Shown here: piece by piece, positions 16,513 to 24,540 of the stretch
How the letters are laid out: every line of letters starts with the position of its first letter
Position numbering within the stretch: the first letter of the stretch is position 1
NCBI GenBank assembly: GCA_964425915.1
Contig: CAYROO010000001.1
Location: forward strand, 186,001 to 250,000
DNA: 64,000 nt
Direction: 5' to 3'
Source: Polycyclovorans sp964425915
GTDB lineage: Bacteria > Pseudomonadota > Gammaproteobacteria > Nevskiales > Nevskiaceae
The notes under the pieces: generated by a model
What the model was told of the DNA's origin: nothing
The model's input: the letters and a program-made list of their open reading frames with translations, nothing else
Database searches by the model: none
Made by a program: the position numbers and the translations under genes

Positions 16513-18158
16513 TGCGCATGTCTCTCGCCGAACAGTTCCACACCCACACCGTTGACAATCAGGCCACACCGTTCGTCGACGTCAACCTCTACGACACCGA
16601 TCTGGCCCTGCGCGAAGCGGTGCTACGCGAAGGTGGCGGCTGGGGTGAGGCGGCGCTGCGCGACTATGGCGCGGTCACCGGCGGCGACATGATGCGGCTC
16701 GGCTTCGAAGCCAACGAGCACAAGCCACAGTTGAAGCTGTTCGACCGCTACGGCCATCGGCTGGACGAAGTGACGTTTCACCCGGCCTATCACCGGGTGA
16801 TGGCGCTGGGCATGGCGCACGGCGTCCACGCCTTTGGCTGGAACCACGCACAGGAGGGCGCACATGTGGTGCGCGCCGGACTCACCTTCCTGCACAACCA
16901 GGCCGAGCAGGGCACCAGCTGTCCGCTGACCATGACCTATGCCGCAGTGGCGGCGCTCAAGCATCAGCCCGACATCGCCGCCGATTGGCTGCCCCGGATC
17001 ACCGGCACCGAATACGATCCGCGGGTGCTGCCGGCTGCCGACAAGACGGCCTGCACGATGGGCATGGGCATGACCGAGAAACAGGGCGGCTCGGATGTCC
17101 GCGCCAATACCACGCGCGCCCTGCGCCAGACCGACGGCAGCTACGCCCTGATCGGCCACAAGTGGTTCTTCTCGGCGCCGATGTGCGACGCCTGGCTGGT
17201 GTTGGCCCAGGCCGAGGGCGGCATGAGCTGCTTCCTGACCCCCAAGATCAACCCCGACGGCAGCCGCAACGCCATCCGGATCCAGCGCCTCAAGGACAAG
17301 CTGGGCAACTGGAGCAACGCCTCGTCCGAGGTCGAATTCGAAGGCGCCTACGCCCAGCGCATCGGCGACGAAGGGCGCGGGGTCGCGACCATCCTCGAGA
17401 TGGTGCGGCTGACGCGCCTCGACTGCATGATCGGCTCCTCCGCCATCATGCGGCAGGCGCTGGCGCAGGCCGTGCATCACTGCCGTCAGCGCAAGGCCTT
17501 CGGCAAGAGCTTGGTCGACCAGCCCTTGATGCGCAACGTGCTGGCCGATCTGGCGCTGGAGAGCGAGGCCGCCACCGTGCTCACCCTGCGGGTGGCGCGC
17601 GCGGTCGATGCCAGCGAGCGCGCGCCGGGCGAGGCGGCGATGGCGCGCCTTGCCACCGCCGTCGGCAAGTACTGGATCTGCAAGCGCACCCCGGCCATGG
17701 TCAACGAGGCCCAGGAGTGCCTGGGTGGCGCCGGCTATGTCGAGGAAACCCTGCTGCCCCGCCTGTATCGCGAAGCGCCACTCAATTCCATCTGGGAAGG
17801 CAGCGGCAATATCCAGTGCCTCGATGTGCTGCGCGCGATGGCACGCGACCCGGAAACCCGAGAGGCGCTGAGCGCCGAGTTGATGGACGCCCGCGGTGAA
17901 CATCCCGATCTCGACCGGGCCCTGCAATCACTGCAACAGGCACTGCAGGACCCGGCCGACCTGGAGCTGCGCTCGCGCCGTATCGTCGAACACATGGCGC
18001 TGACCCTTCAGGGCGCCCTGCTGGCCAAGGCCGGCAACGCGCAGGTGACCGACGCCTTCTGCCGCAGTCGCCTCGGCGGCGATCACGGGCTGGCATTCGG
18101 CACCCTGCCGCCCGACACACCGCTGATGCCCCTGATCGACCGCGCCCTTCCCGCCTGA
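16509..18158 (+). CDS. AidB-like acyl-CoA dehydrogenase
   Basis: FAD-dependent acyl-CoA dehydrogenase of the AidB branch (E. coli AidB, 541 aa, is an alkylation-response protein with weak isovaleryl-CoA dehydrogenase activity). At 549 aa it carries MTEKQGGSDVRANTT, GHKWFFSAPMCDAW, RLKDKLGNWSNASSEVEF and LGGAGYVEE...LYREAPLNSIWEGSGN, all AidB-typical. ATG 16509 overlaps the upstream stop. The open frame extends further upstream, but only over the MMPL coding region. No alkylation-repair genes lie nearby, so a lipid or branched-chain acyl-CoA role is as likely as DNA protection. Confidence 0.85.
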   Translation: MMRMSLAEQFHTHTVDNQATPFVDVNLYDTDLALREAVLREGGGWGEAALRDYGAVTGGDMMRLGFEANEHKPQLKLFDRYGHRLDEVTFHPAYHRVMALGMAHGVHAFGWNHAQEGAHVVRAGLTFLHNQAEQGTSCPLTMTYAAVAALKHQPDIAADWLPRITGTEYDPRVLPAADKTACTMGMGMTEKQGGSDVRANTTRALRQTDGSYALIGHKWFFSAPMCDAWLVLAQAEGGMSCFLTPKINPDGSRNAIRIQRLKDKLGNWSNASSEVEFEGAYAQRIGDEGRGVATILEMVRLTRLDCMIGSSAIMRQALAQAVHHCRQRKAFGKSLVDQPLMRNVLADLALESEAATVLTLRVARAVDASERAPGEAAMARLATAVGKYWICKRTPAMVNEAQECLGGAGYVEETLLPRLYREAPLNSIWEGSGNIQCLDVLRAMARDPETREALSAELMDARGEHPDLDRALQSLQQALQDPADLELRSRRIVEHMALTLQGALLAKAGNAQVTDAFCRSRLGGDHGLAFGTLPPDTPLMPLIDRALPA

Positions 18159-18175
18159 TTCCCGAGTCTCTGCCC

Positions 18176-19054
18176 TTGGCCTTTCTGCAACTGCGTGTCG
18201 AAAGTGAACACCCCGGCTTCGTCGACGAAGCCCTGATGACCGCCGGCGCGCTGTCGGTCAGCTACCTTGATGGCGAGGACCACCCGGTGCTCGAGCCGCT
18301 GCCAGGCGAAACGCCGCTGTGGCCGAACACGGTGGTGCTGGGTCTGTTCCCCGATGGTCATGACGCCGCACCGACGATCGCGTTGTTGCGTGCGCTGGTG
18401 CCCGATGGCGAGCAGCTGCGGGTGAGCTCCGGTCTGGTCGAGGACCAGGACTGGGTGCGCGCCTGGCTCGAACACTGGCAGCCCCTGCGCTTCGGACAGC
18501 GCCTGTGGGTGACCCCCGCGGAAAAGCGCCACCAGATTGAGGCCGCCGATGCGGTGGTGATGACTCTCGATCCGGGCCTGGCCTTCGGCACCGGCACCCA
18601 CCCCACCACTGCCCTGTGCCTGGAGTGGCTGGAAGGCCAGTCGCTGCAGGATTGCACGGTGCTGGATTACGGCTGTGGCTCGGGCATTCTCGCCATCGCC
18701 GCCCTGCTGCTGGGCGCGCGCCATGCCGTCTGCGTCGACATCGATCCGCAGGCCCTGCTGGCGACCCGACAGAATGCGGCCACCAATGGGGTCGCGGATC
18801 GCATCGAGACCTGTTTGCCGGCGGACTTCCGGCCCGGCCGGTACGACCGGGTGCTCGCCAACATCCTGTCGGGACCGCTGGTGCAGTTGGCGCCGCGTCT
18901 TGGCGCCTGCCTGGCGGATGACGGCCGCCTGGTGCTGGCCGGGCTGCTGGCGCGCCAGGCCGCCGAGGTGCGGGCCGCTTATCACGATATTCTGGATTTT
19001 GAAGCCGACGGCGAACGCGAGGGCTGGACCCGCATCGCCGGACGCCGACGCTGA
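18176..19054 (+). CDS. prmA: Ribosomal protein L11 methyltransferase PrmA
   Basis: SAM-dependent enzyme that methylates lysines and the N-terminus of ribosomal protein L11. The N-terminal domain (FLQLRVESE...EALMTAGALSVSYLD) binds substrate; the catalytic domain shows LDPGLAFGTGTHPTTALCLEWL, DYGCGSGILAIAALLLGA (SAM motif I) and VLANILSGPL. The only start that fits the family N-terminus is TTG 18176 (MAFLQLR); there is no ATG between it and the preceding stop. 292 aa. It lies 17 bases after the AidB-like gene and 16 bases before the MBL gene. Confidence 0.93.
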   Translation: MAFLQLRVESEHPGFVDEALMTAGALSVSYLDGEDHPVLEPLPGETPLWPNTVVLGLFPDGHDAAPTIALLRALVPDGEQLRVSSGLVEDQDWVRAWLEHWQPLRFGQRLWVTPAEKRHQIEAADAVVMTLDPGLAFGTGTHPTTALCLEWLEGQSLQDCTVLDYGCGSGILAIAALLLGARHAVCVDIDPQALLATRQNAATNGVADRIETCLPADFRPGRYDRVLANILSGPLVQLAPRLGACLADDGRLVLAGLLARQAAEVRAAYHDILDFEADGEREGWTRIAGRRR

Positions 19055-19070
19055 CCCCCGGAGGCACCTG

Positions 19071-20150
19071 ATGTTCACCCGACTCACGCATTTCGATCAT
19101 TGCCGCGCTACTGCACGCCCGCAGGAGGCCATTGCGCGCATCCGAGCAGCCGCAGAAGCCTTCCGCCGCGACTTCATGGCCAGCGGCCAGGTGTTGGGCT
19201 ACCGCTCGATGGAACTGGTGCGGGTGCCCTACCCCAGCAAGTACGCCTATCTCAATGGCTTCGCCTGGTTGCCACCGTATGTGCAGCTGTGCAACCGGGT
19301 GTTCATCATCCAGTTCGACAGCGCCGAGGGCCGCAAGACCCTGCTGGCGGGACCGTCCGACTGGGAGCACCAGCGGACCACGCCGTTCTTTGCCCGTCTC
19401 GATGCGCGTATGGGCCCGCTGGCCGGGCTGGGTGAGCGACTGATGGTGCGCAAGACCCGCACCGTCCTGCAGGCCCTGGCAGAGGCCGGCCTGCGACCCG
19501 AGGACGTCGACTACATCACCTACGACCATCTGCACACGCAAAACCTCACGCGTTGGCTGGGCGCCCACGGCCAGCCCGCACTGCTTCCCAATGCGCGGTT
19601 GCTGGTCATGCGTGAGGAGTGGGAGTCGGCCCAGGGTCTGGTGCCGTGGCAGGCGCAGTGGTACTGCCCCGGCGGCACCGCCGGCATTCCGGCCGACCGG
19701 GTCATCCCGCTCGATCATGATGTGCAACTCGGTGCGGGCGTGGCACTGGTGCGCACCCGCGGCCACACGCTGGGCAATCACTCGATCGTGGTCAATACGC
19801 CCGATGGCGTGCTGGTCACCAGCGAGAACGGCGTCAGCCTGGACGCCTATGCGCCCGAGCACTCGCGCGTTCGCGGTGTGGCCGCCTACGCCCAAGAAAC
19901 CGGTTCTGAGGTGATCCTCAACGGCAACACCCTGGAGTACGGCGTCGACCAGTACCTGTCGATGATCCAGGAAAAGGCGATGGCGGGCCCCTCACCGCAG
20001 GATCCGCGCTTTCCCAATGTGGTGCCCTCGTCAGAGACCGTACCGTTCTGGCTCAGCCCCGGAACCGCGCCGACCGCCCAGGTGGGCGAGCGGCGCTACG
20101 GCGCCCTGCAACGGCCGGTGCACCGCGCCAAGCTGTCGCAGGCCGCCTGA
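19071..20150 (+). CDS. MBL-fold protein with altered metal-binding motifs
   Basis: 359-aa protein with metallo-beta-lactamase architecture but non-canonical ligands. The HxHxDH motif is HLHTQN: His153 and His155 are kept, while the Asp and His of the second metal site are Gln157 and Asn158. RGHTLGNHS (His232) keeps the third zinc-1 ligand. The usual bridging Asp appears as Glu252 (TSENGV), and the last His is replaced around LNGNTLEY. It may bind a single metal or have a different activity. GGAGG sits seven bases before ATG 19071, which excludes the longer upstream frame. Last gene of the MMPL-AidB-prmA run, with an 8-base gap to convergent tetR. Confidence 0.75.
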   Translation: MFTRLTHFDHCRATARPQEAIARIRAAAEAFRRDFMASGQVLGYRSMELVRVPYPSKYAYLNGFAWLPPYVQLCNRVFIIQFDSAEGRKTLLAGPSDWEHQRTTPFFARLDARMGPLAGLGERLMVRKTRTVLQALAEAGLRPEDVDYITYDHLHTQNLTRWLGAHGQPALLPNARLLVMREEWESAQGLVPWQAQWYCPGGTAGIPADRVIPLDHDVQLGAGVALVRTRGHTLGNHSIVVNTPDGVLVTSENGVSLDAYAPEHSRVRGVAAYAQETGSEVILNGNTLEYGVDQYLSMIQEKAMAGPSPQDPRFPNVVPSSETVPFWLSPGTAPTAQVGERRYGALQRPVHRAKLSQAA

Positions 20151-20158
20151 CGCCGTCC

Positions 20159-20800
20159 TCACCCCTGCGACGGCTTGGCAATCGCCCGCCACAGCATCTC
20201 GAACAGCACATTGGCCTGGCCGGTGAGCGGCTCCTTCTGCCCGCGGTGAATGTGCATCTGCACCAAGCGGCCCATGACCCCCATGATGATGTCGAGTAGG
20301 TACTTTTCCTCCACCTCGTCATTGAGAATGCCGCGCGAACGCCCCTCCCCCAGCACCTTCAGGAAGGTGCCGAACAGGACCGGATTCTGGTAGTGCTCCT
20401 GCTTGCGCCAGGTGTTGACGTAGACACTGGACATGATGATCTGCGCCACCTTCGGATTGCGGTCGAAGAAATCCAGATTCACCCAGAACACCTTGCGCAG
20501 CCGTTCCTTGAAGTCCTCGATCCCCTGCAGGTGGTCGATCATCCGCGACGCCAGCTGCCCCAGCCAGGTGTCGAGACTGGAGAAAAGTAGGGCTTCCTTA
20601 CTGCCGTAGTACTTGTAGATTGTCTGCAGGGAGACGTTGGCGGCACGGGCGATCTCGATCAGGCCGACCCGGTGGAATTCGCGCTCGGAGAATATATCGA
20701 GCACGGCCTGTTCGATCCGCGCCCGGGTCTGCGGGTCCAGCCGCCGGCGTTCGGCGTCAGCGCCTTCCCGTTCTTCATTTTTATGCTGTTTTCGCACCAT
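20159..20800 (-). CDS. TetR-family transcriptional regulator
   Basis: 213-aa one-component regulator. Helix-turn-helix at about residues 40-65 (VGLIEIARAANVSLQTIYKYYGSKEAL, landmarks IARAANVS and TIYKYYGSKE) and an all-helical ligand domain beyond. It is divergent from the thiolase-FadB-FadE cluster, so control of beta-oxidation genes by an acyl-CoA or fatty acid ligand is the natural inference. A perfect palindrome at 20942-20960 is the candidate operator. A TATTAT box on the minus strand at 20865-20870 may be its own -10 element. Confidence 0.88.
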   Translation of the reverse strand: MVRKQHKNEEREGADAERRRLDPQTRARIEQAVLDIFSEREFHRVGLIEIARAANVSLQTIYKYYGSKEALLFSSLDTWLGQLASRMIDHLQGIEDFKERLRKVFWVNLDFFDRNPKVAQIIMSSVYVNTWRKQEHYQNPVLFGTFLKVLGEGRSRGILNDEVEEKYLLDIIMGVMGRLVQMHIHRGQKEPLTGQANVLFEMLWRAIAKPSQG

Positions 20801-20844
20801 TGGAAATCTCTGTTACTGATACGTCGCGCGACAGCCGATGGCCA

Positions 20845-20874
20845 TTGACCCGCCACCACGCACGATAATATGCT
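20845..20874 (+). promoter_or_regulatory. Candidate sigma-70 promoter for the beta-oxidation cluster
   Basis: TTGACC (20845-20850) and TATGCT (20869-20874) separated by 18 bases, in the tetR-thiolase divergent region. It would give a leader of about 100 bases with the 19-bp palindrome inside it. The assignment is tentative; a second TTGACC at 20884 has no good -10 partner. Confidence 0.35.
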
Positions 20875-20941
20875 CAAAAGGCTTTGACCTTCCAAGGCCC
20901 CGAAACACGGATGCTCGGGGAAAACTCCCATCTCCACAAGC

Positions 20942-20960
20942 GTAAGGTAATTTACCTTAC
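20942..20960. promoter_or_regulatory. Perfect 19-bp palindromic operator candidate
   Basis: GTAAGGTAA-T-TTACCTTAC: nine-base perfect arms with a single central base, 24 bases upstream of the thiolase ATG. Size and symmetry suit a TetR-family dimer, and the divergent tetR gene makes that protein the obvious binder. Confidence 0.7.
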
Positions 20961-20984
20961 CTGCACAACGGATTCGATACTGTC

Positions 20985-22190
20985 ATGACCGAAGCGTATA
21001 TCTACGATGCCGTGCGCACCCCGCGCGGCAAGGGCAAGAAGGACGGCAGCCTGCACCAGGTGACGCCGATTCACCTCGTCGCCAACCTGCTGTGGGCACT
21101 GGAAGAACGGACCGGGCTGGACACCGCGCTGGTGGACGACCTCGTTCTCGGCTGCGTCACCCCGGTCGGCGAGCAGGGCGCCGACATCGCCCGTGTTGCG
21201 GCGATCTACGCCAACTGGGCCGAGACGGTGGCGGGTGTCACCCAGTCCCGCTTCTGCGCCTCAGGCCTGGAGTCAGTGAACCTGGCCGCCATGAAGGTGA
21301 TGTCCGGCTTCGAGGATCTGGTGGTCGCCGGCGGCGTCGAGAGCATGTCGCGCTGGGCCATGGGCTCCGACGGCGGCGCCTGGGCCATGGACCCGCGGGT
21401 CAATCAGTTCACCGGCTTCGCGCCGCAGGGCGTCGGTGCCGACACCATCGCCACCCTGGAGGGGTTTTCGCGAGAGGATGTCGATACCTTCGCCATCAAC
21501 TCCCAGCGCAAAGCGGCGGCGGCCCGCGAAAAGGGCTACTACAGCAAGTCACTGGTGCCGGTGAAGGACATCAACGGCCTCACCGTCCTCGATCACGATG
21601 AGTACATCCGCGCCGACGCCACCCTGGAAGGCCTGAGCGCGCTCAAGCCGAGTTTCGAGCAGATGGGCCAGATGGGCTTCGACGCCACCGTGCTGCGCAA
21701 GTACACCACGCTGGAAAAGATCAACCACGTGCATCACGCCGGCAACAGCTCCGGCATCGTCGATGGCGCCGGGCTGATGCTGATCGGCAACAAGAAGATG
21801 GGCCGGAAACTGGGCCTGAAGCCGCGCGCCCGCATCCGCCAGACTGCGGTGATTGGTTCTGAGCCGACCATCATGCTCACCGGCATCGGTCCGGCCTCCA
21901 AGAAGGCGCTGGGCAAGGCGAAGATGAGCGCCAAGGACATCGACCTGTTCGAGATCAACGAAGCATTCGCGGCCGTGGTGATGCGCGCCCAGCGCGATCT
22001 CGACATCGACCCCGCCAAGGTCAACGTCAACGGCGGATCGATCGCCCTCGGACACCCGCTGGGTGCCACCGGCTGCATCATCCTCGGCACCCTGCTCGAC
22101 GAGCTTGAGCGCCAGGACAAGCAGACCGGCCTCGCCTCGCTCTGCGTGGGCGCCGGCATGGGTATCGCCACCATCATCGAGCGCGTGTGA
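20985..22190 (+). CDS. Acetyl-CoA C-acyltransferase (3-ketoacyl-CoA thiolase)
   Basis: Thiolase releasing acetyl-CoA in the last step of beta-oxidation. 401 aa. The acylated cysteine is Cys91 (SRFCASGLESVN); NEAFA, GGSIALGHPLGATG and the second catalytic cysteine in CVGAGMG complete the active site. It is the first gene of the cluster, followed 36 bases later by the FadB/FadJ-type gene, so the pair is probably the alpha/beta multienzyme. It is FadA/FadI-like, but the order thiolase-then-hydratase resembles fadIJ rather than E. coli fadBA. Confidence 0.92.
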   Translation: MTEAYIYDAVRTPRGKGKKDGSLHQVTPIHLVANLLWALEERTGLDTALVDDLVLGCVTPVGEQGADIARVAAIYANWAETVAGVTQSRFCASGLESVNLAAMKVMSGFEDLVVAGGVESMSRWAMGSDGGAWAMDPRVNQFTGFAPQGVGADTIATLEGFSREDVDTFAINSQRKAAAAREKGYYSKSLVPVKDINGLTVLDHDEYIRADATLEGLSALKPSFEQMGQMGFDATVLRKYTTLEKINHVHHAGNSSGIVDGAGLMLIGNKKMGRKLGLKPRARIRQTAVIGSEPTIMLTGIGPASKKALGKAKMSAKDIDLFEINEAFAAVVMRAQRDLDIDPAKVNVNGGSIALGHPLGATGCIILGTLLDELERQDKQTGLASLCVGAGMGIATIIERV

Positions 22191-22226
22191 CGCACGACGT
22201 CACCCTCACCGAATTCGGAAAAGAAC

Positions 22227-24359
22227 ATGACTGCAGTCAAATTTGAAAAGGACGCCCAGGGCGTCGTCACCCTCACCCTGGATATGCCGGGCCGTTCCAT
22301 GAACGTGCTCAACGAACAGTTGACCGGCCCCTTCCTCGATGCCATCACGCGCATTGAAGGCGATGCTTCGATCACCGGCGTCATCCTCACCTCCGGCAAG
22401 AAGGAATTCCTGGCCGGCGCTGACATCGAGGGCCTGTTCAAGATCACCGAGCCCAAGGACGCCTTCGCCCTGGCCGAGCAGTTCAAGGCCATGCTGCGCC
22501 GTCTGGAAAAGTGCGGCCGCCCGGTGGTGGCTGCCCTCAATGGCACCGCGCTGGGCGGCGGCCTGGAGCTGGCGCTGGCCTGTCACTATCGCATCGCGCT
22601 GAACAATCCCAAGGCCAAGTTCGGCCTGCCGGAAGTGAAGCTGGGCGTGCTGCCGGGCGGCGGCGGTACCCAGCGCCTGCCGCGCCTGATCGGTATCCAG
22701 CCGGCGCTGCCGCTGATGCTGGAAGGCAAGGAACTCCGCGCTGATGCGGCGGTGAAGCAGGGCATCATCCACGAGCTGGCGGAAACGCCGGAGGAGATGA
22801 TGGCCAAGGCCAAGGCCTGGATCAGCGCCAACCCGAAGGCGGTCCAGCCCTGGGACGACAAGAAGTTCAAGTGGCCCGGCGGCGACTCCAAGTCCCCTGC
22901 CAATGCGCAGGTGTGGGCGATCGCGCCGTCGATGGCCAGTGCCAAGAGCTACGGCAACTACCCGGCCGTCACCAACATCATGAGTTGCGTGTTCGAAGGC
23001 GGCATCACCGACTTCGACACCGGCTGCCGGGTCGAGAGCCGCTACTTTGCGGAGCTGGTGGTGGGCCAGGTCAGCAAGAACATGATCGGCACCCTGTGGT
23101 TCCAGCTCAACGGCATCAACAAGGGCGGATCACGCCCCGAAGGCTTCGAACGGAGCAGCGTGAAGAAGCTGGGCATTCTCGGCGCCGGCATGATGGGCGC
23201 GGGGATTGCGTACGTCTCCGCCAAGGTCGGCATCGAGGTGGTCCTGCTCGACGCCAAACAGGAATTCGCCGACAAGGGCAAGGCCTACTCCGAGGGCCTG
23301 CTCGACAAGGCAATCAAGAAGGGCCGCGAAACCGCGGAGGGCAAGGCCGCCCTGCTGTCGCGCATCACCGCGACCACTGACTACGCGCTGTTGAAGGGCT
23401 GTGATCTGGTGATCGAGGCGGTGTTCGAGGACCGCAACATCAAGGCCGATGTCACCCAGAAGGCCGAGGCGATGCTGGGCAAGGATGCGGTGTTCGCCTC
23501 CAATACCTCCACCCTGCCCATCACTGGTCTGGCGGAAGCCAGTGCGCGACCGAAGAACTTTATTGGCCTCCACTTCTTCTCGCCGGTGGACAAGATGCCG
23601 CTGGTGGAAATCATCGTTGGCAAGAAGACCAGCAAGGAAACGCTGGCCAAGGGCTTCGACTATGTCCAGCAGATCAAGAAGACGCCGATCGTGGTCAACG
23701 ATTCCCGGGGCTTCTACACCAGCCGCTGCTTTGCCACCTATCCGATGGAAGGCATGACCCTGCTCGCCGAAGGCCAGCACCCGCGGTCCATCGAAGTGGC
23801 CGGCCTGCAGGCGGGCATGCCGGTGGGTCCGCTGGCGGTCCAAGATGAGGTGTCGCTGTCGCTGTCGCTGCATGTGCTGGAACAGACCCGCAAGGATCTG
23901 GCCGCGGAAGGCAAGCAAGCGCCGGAACACCCGGGCGTTGCCGTGGTGGAGAAGATGGTGAAGGCCCTGGACCGCCCCGGCAAGAAGGCCGGCAAGGGCT
24001 TCTACGACTATCCGGCCGGCGGCCAGAAGCACCTCTGGAGCGGCCTCGCCGAACAGTTCCCACTGCGGGAACAACTGCCACAGCGCGAGCTCATCGACCG
24101 TTTGATGTTTGCTCAGGCCAACGAGGCGGCCAAGTGCTACGCCGAGAAGGTGGTGGAGTCGGTCGCCGATACCAACATCGGCTCGATCTTCGGATGGGGC
24201 TTCGCACCGTTCCAGGGCGGTGCACTGCAGTTCATCAATGCCTACGGCGTGGAAAACTTCGTCAAGCGTTCACGCGAGTTGGCCAAGCGTTACGGTGAGC
24301 GCTTCAAGCCGGCGCCGATTCTGGTGAAGATGGCCAAGGAAGGGCGCCGCTTCGAATAG
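22227..24359 (+). CDS. Bifunctional enoyl-CoA hydratase / 3-hydroxyacyl-CoA dehydrogenase (FadB/FadJ type)
   Basis: 710-aa multienzyme performing hydration and NAD-linked dehydrogenation in beta-oxidation. The N-terminal crotonase domain has NGTALGGGLELALAC with Glu114 and FGLPEVKLGVLPGGGGTQRLP with Glu136, the two catalytic acids. From about residue 312 the dehydrogenase domain begins with LGILGAGMMGAGIAY, followed by catalytic His in GLHFFSPVDKMPLVEI and two C-terminal helical domains. GGAAAAG precedes the ATG. A rho-independent terminator follows the stop. Confidence 0.93.
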   Translation: MTAVKFEKDAQGVVTLTLDMPGRSMNVLNEQLTGPFLDAITRIEGDASITGVILTSGKKEFLAGADIEGLFKITEPKDAFALAEQFKAMLRRLEKCGRPVVAALNGTALGGGLELALACHYRIALNNPKAKFGLPEVKLGVLPGGGGTQRLPRLIGIQPALPLMLEGKELRADAAVKQGIIHELAETPEEMMAKAKAWISANPKAVQPWDDKKFKWPGGDSKSPANAQVWAIAPSMASAKSYGNYPAVTNIMSCVFEGGITDFDTGCRVESRYFAELVVGQVSKNMIGTLWFQLNGINKGGSRPEGFERSSVKKLGILGAGMMGAGIAYVSAKVGIEVVLLDAKQEFADKGKAYSEGLLDKAIKKGRETAEGKAALLSRITATTDYALLKGCDLVIEAVFEDRNIKADVTQKAEAMLGKDAVFASNTSTLPITGLAEASARPKNFIGLHFFSPVDKMPLVEIIVGKKTSKETLAKGFDYVQQIKKTPIVVNDSRGFYTSRCFATYPMEGMTLLAEGQHPRSIEVAGLQAGMPVGPLAVQDEVSLSLSLHVLEQTRKDLAAEGKQAPEHPGVAVVEKMVKALDRPGKKAGKGFYDYPAGGQKHLWSGLAEQFPLREQLPQRELIDRLMFAQANEAAKCYAEKVVESVADTNIGSIFGWGFAPFQGGALQFINAYGVENFVKRSRELAKRYGERFKPAPILVKMAKEGRRFE

Positions 24360-24381
24360 GACATTTGAGTCTTCACCTCCA

Positions 24382-24405
24382 AAACGCCCGCGAAAGCGGG
24401 CGTTT
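24382..24405 (+). terminator. Rho-independent terminator after FadB/FadJ-type gene
   Basis: AAACGCCCGC and GCGGGCGTTT form a perfect 10-bp stem closed by a GAAA tetraloop, followed by TTTCTGTTTC, 22 bases after the stop. It suggests that fadE downstream is partly or wholly on its own transcript. Confidence 0.85.
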
Positions 24406-24540
24406 CTGTTTCGATCTGTCGACATCTCACAACCATTTAGCGTTTTCGCTGTCCAAACCCCTGTCCGCCGCTTTGCATCCGCTTGTGCACTGCGGTATCA
24501 CTGGGGCATCACCCTCAGCCATTCCGGAGGCCACCGCGCC

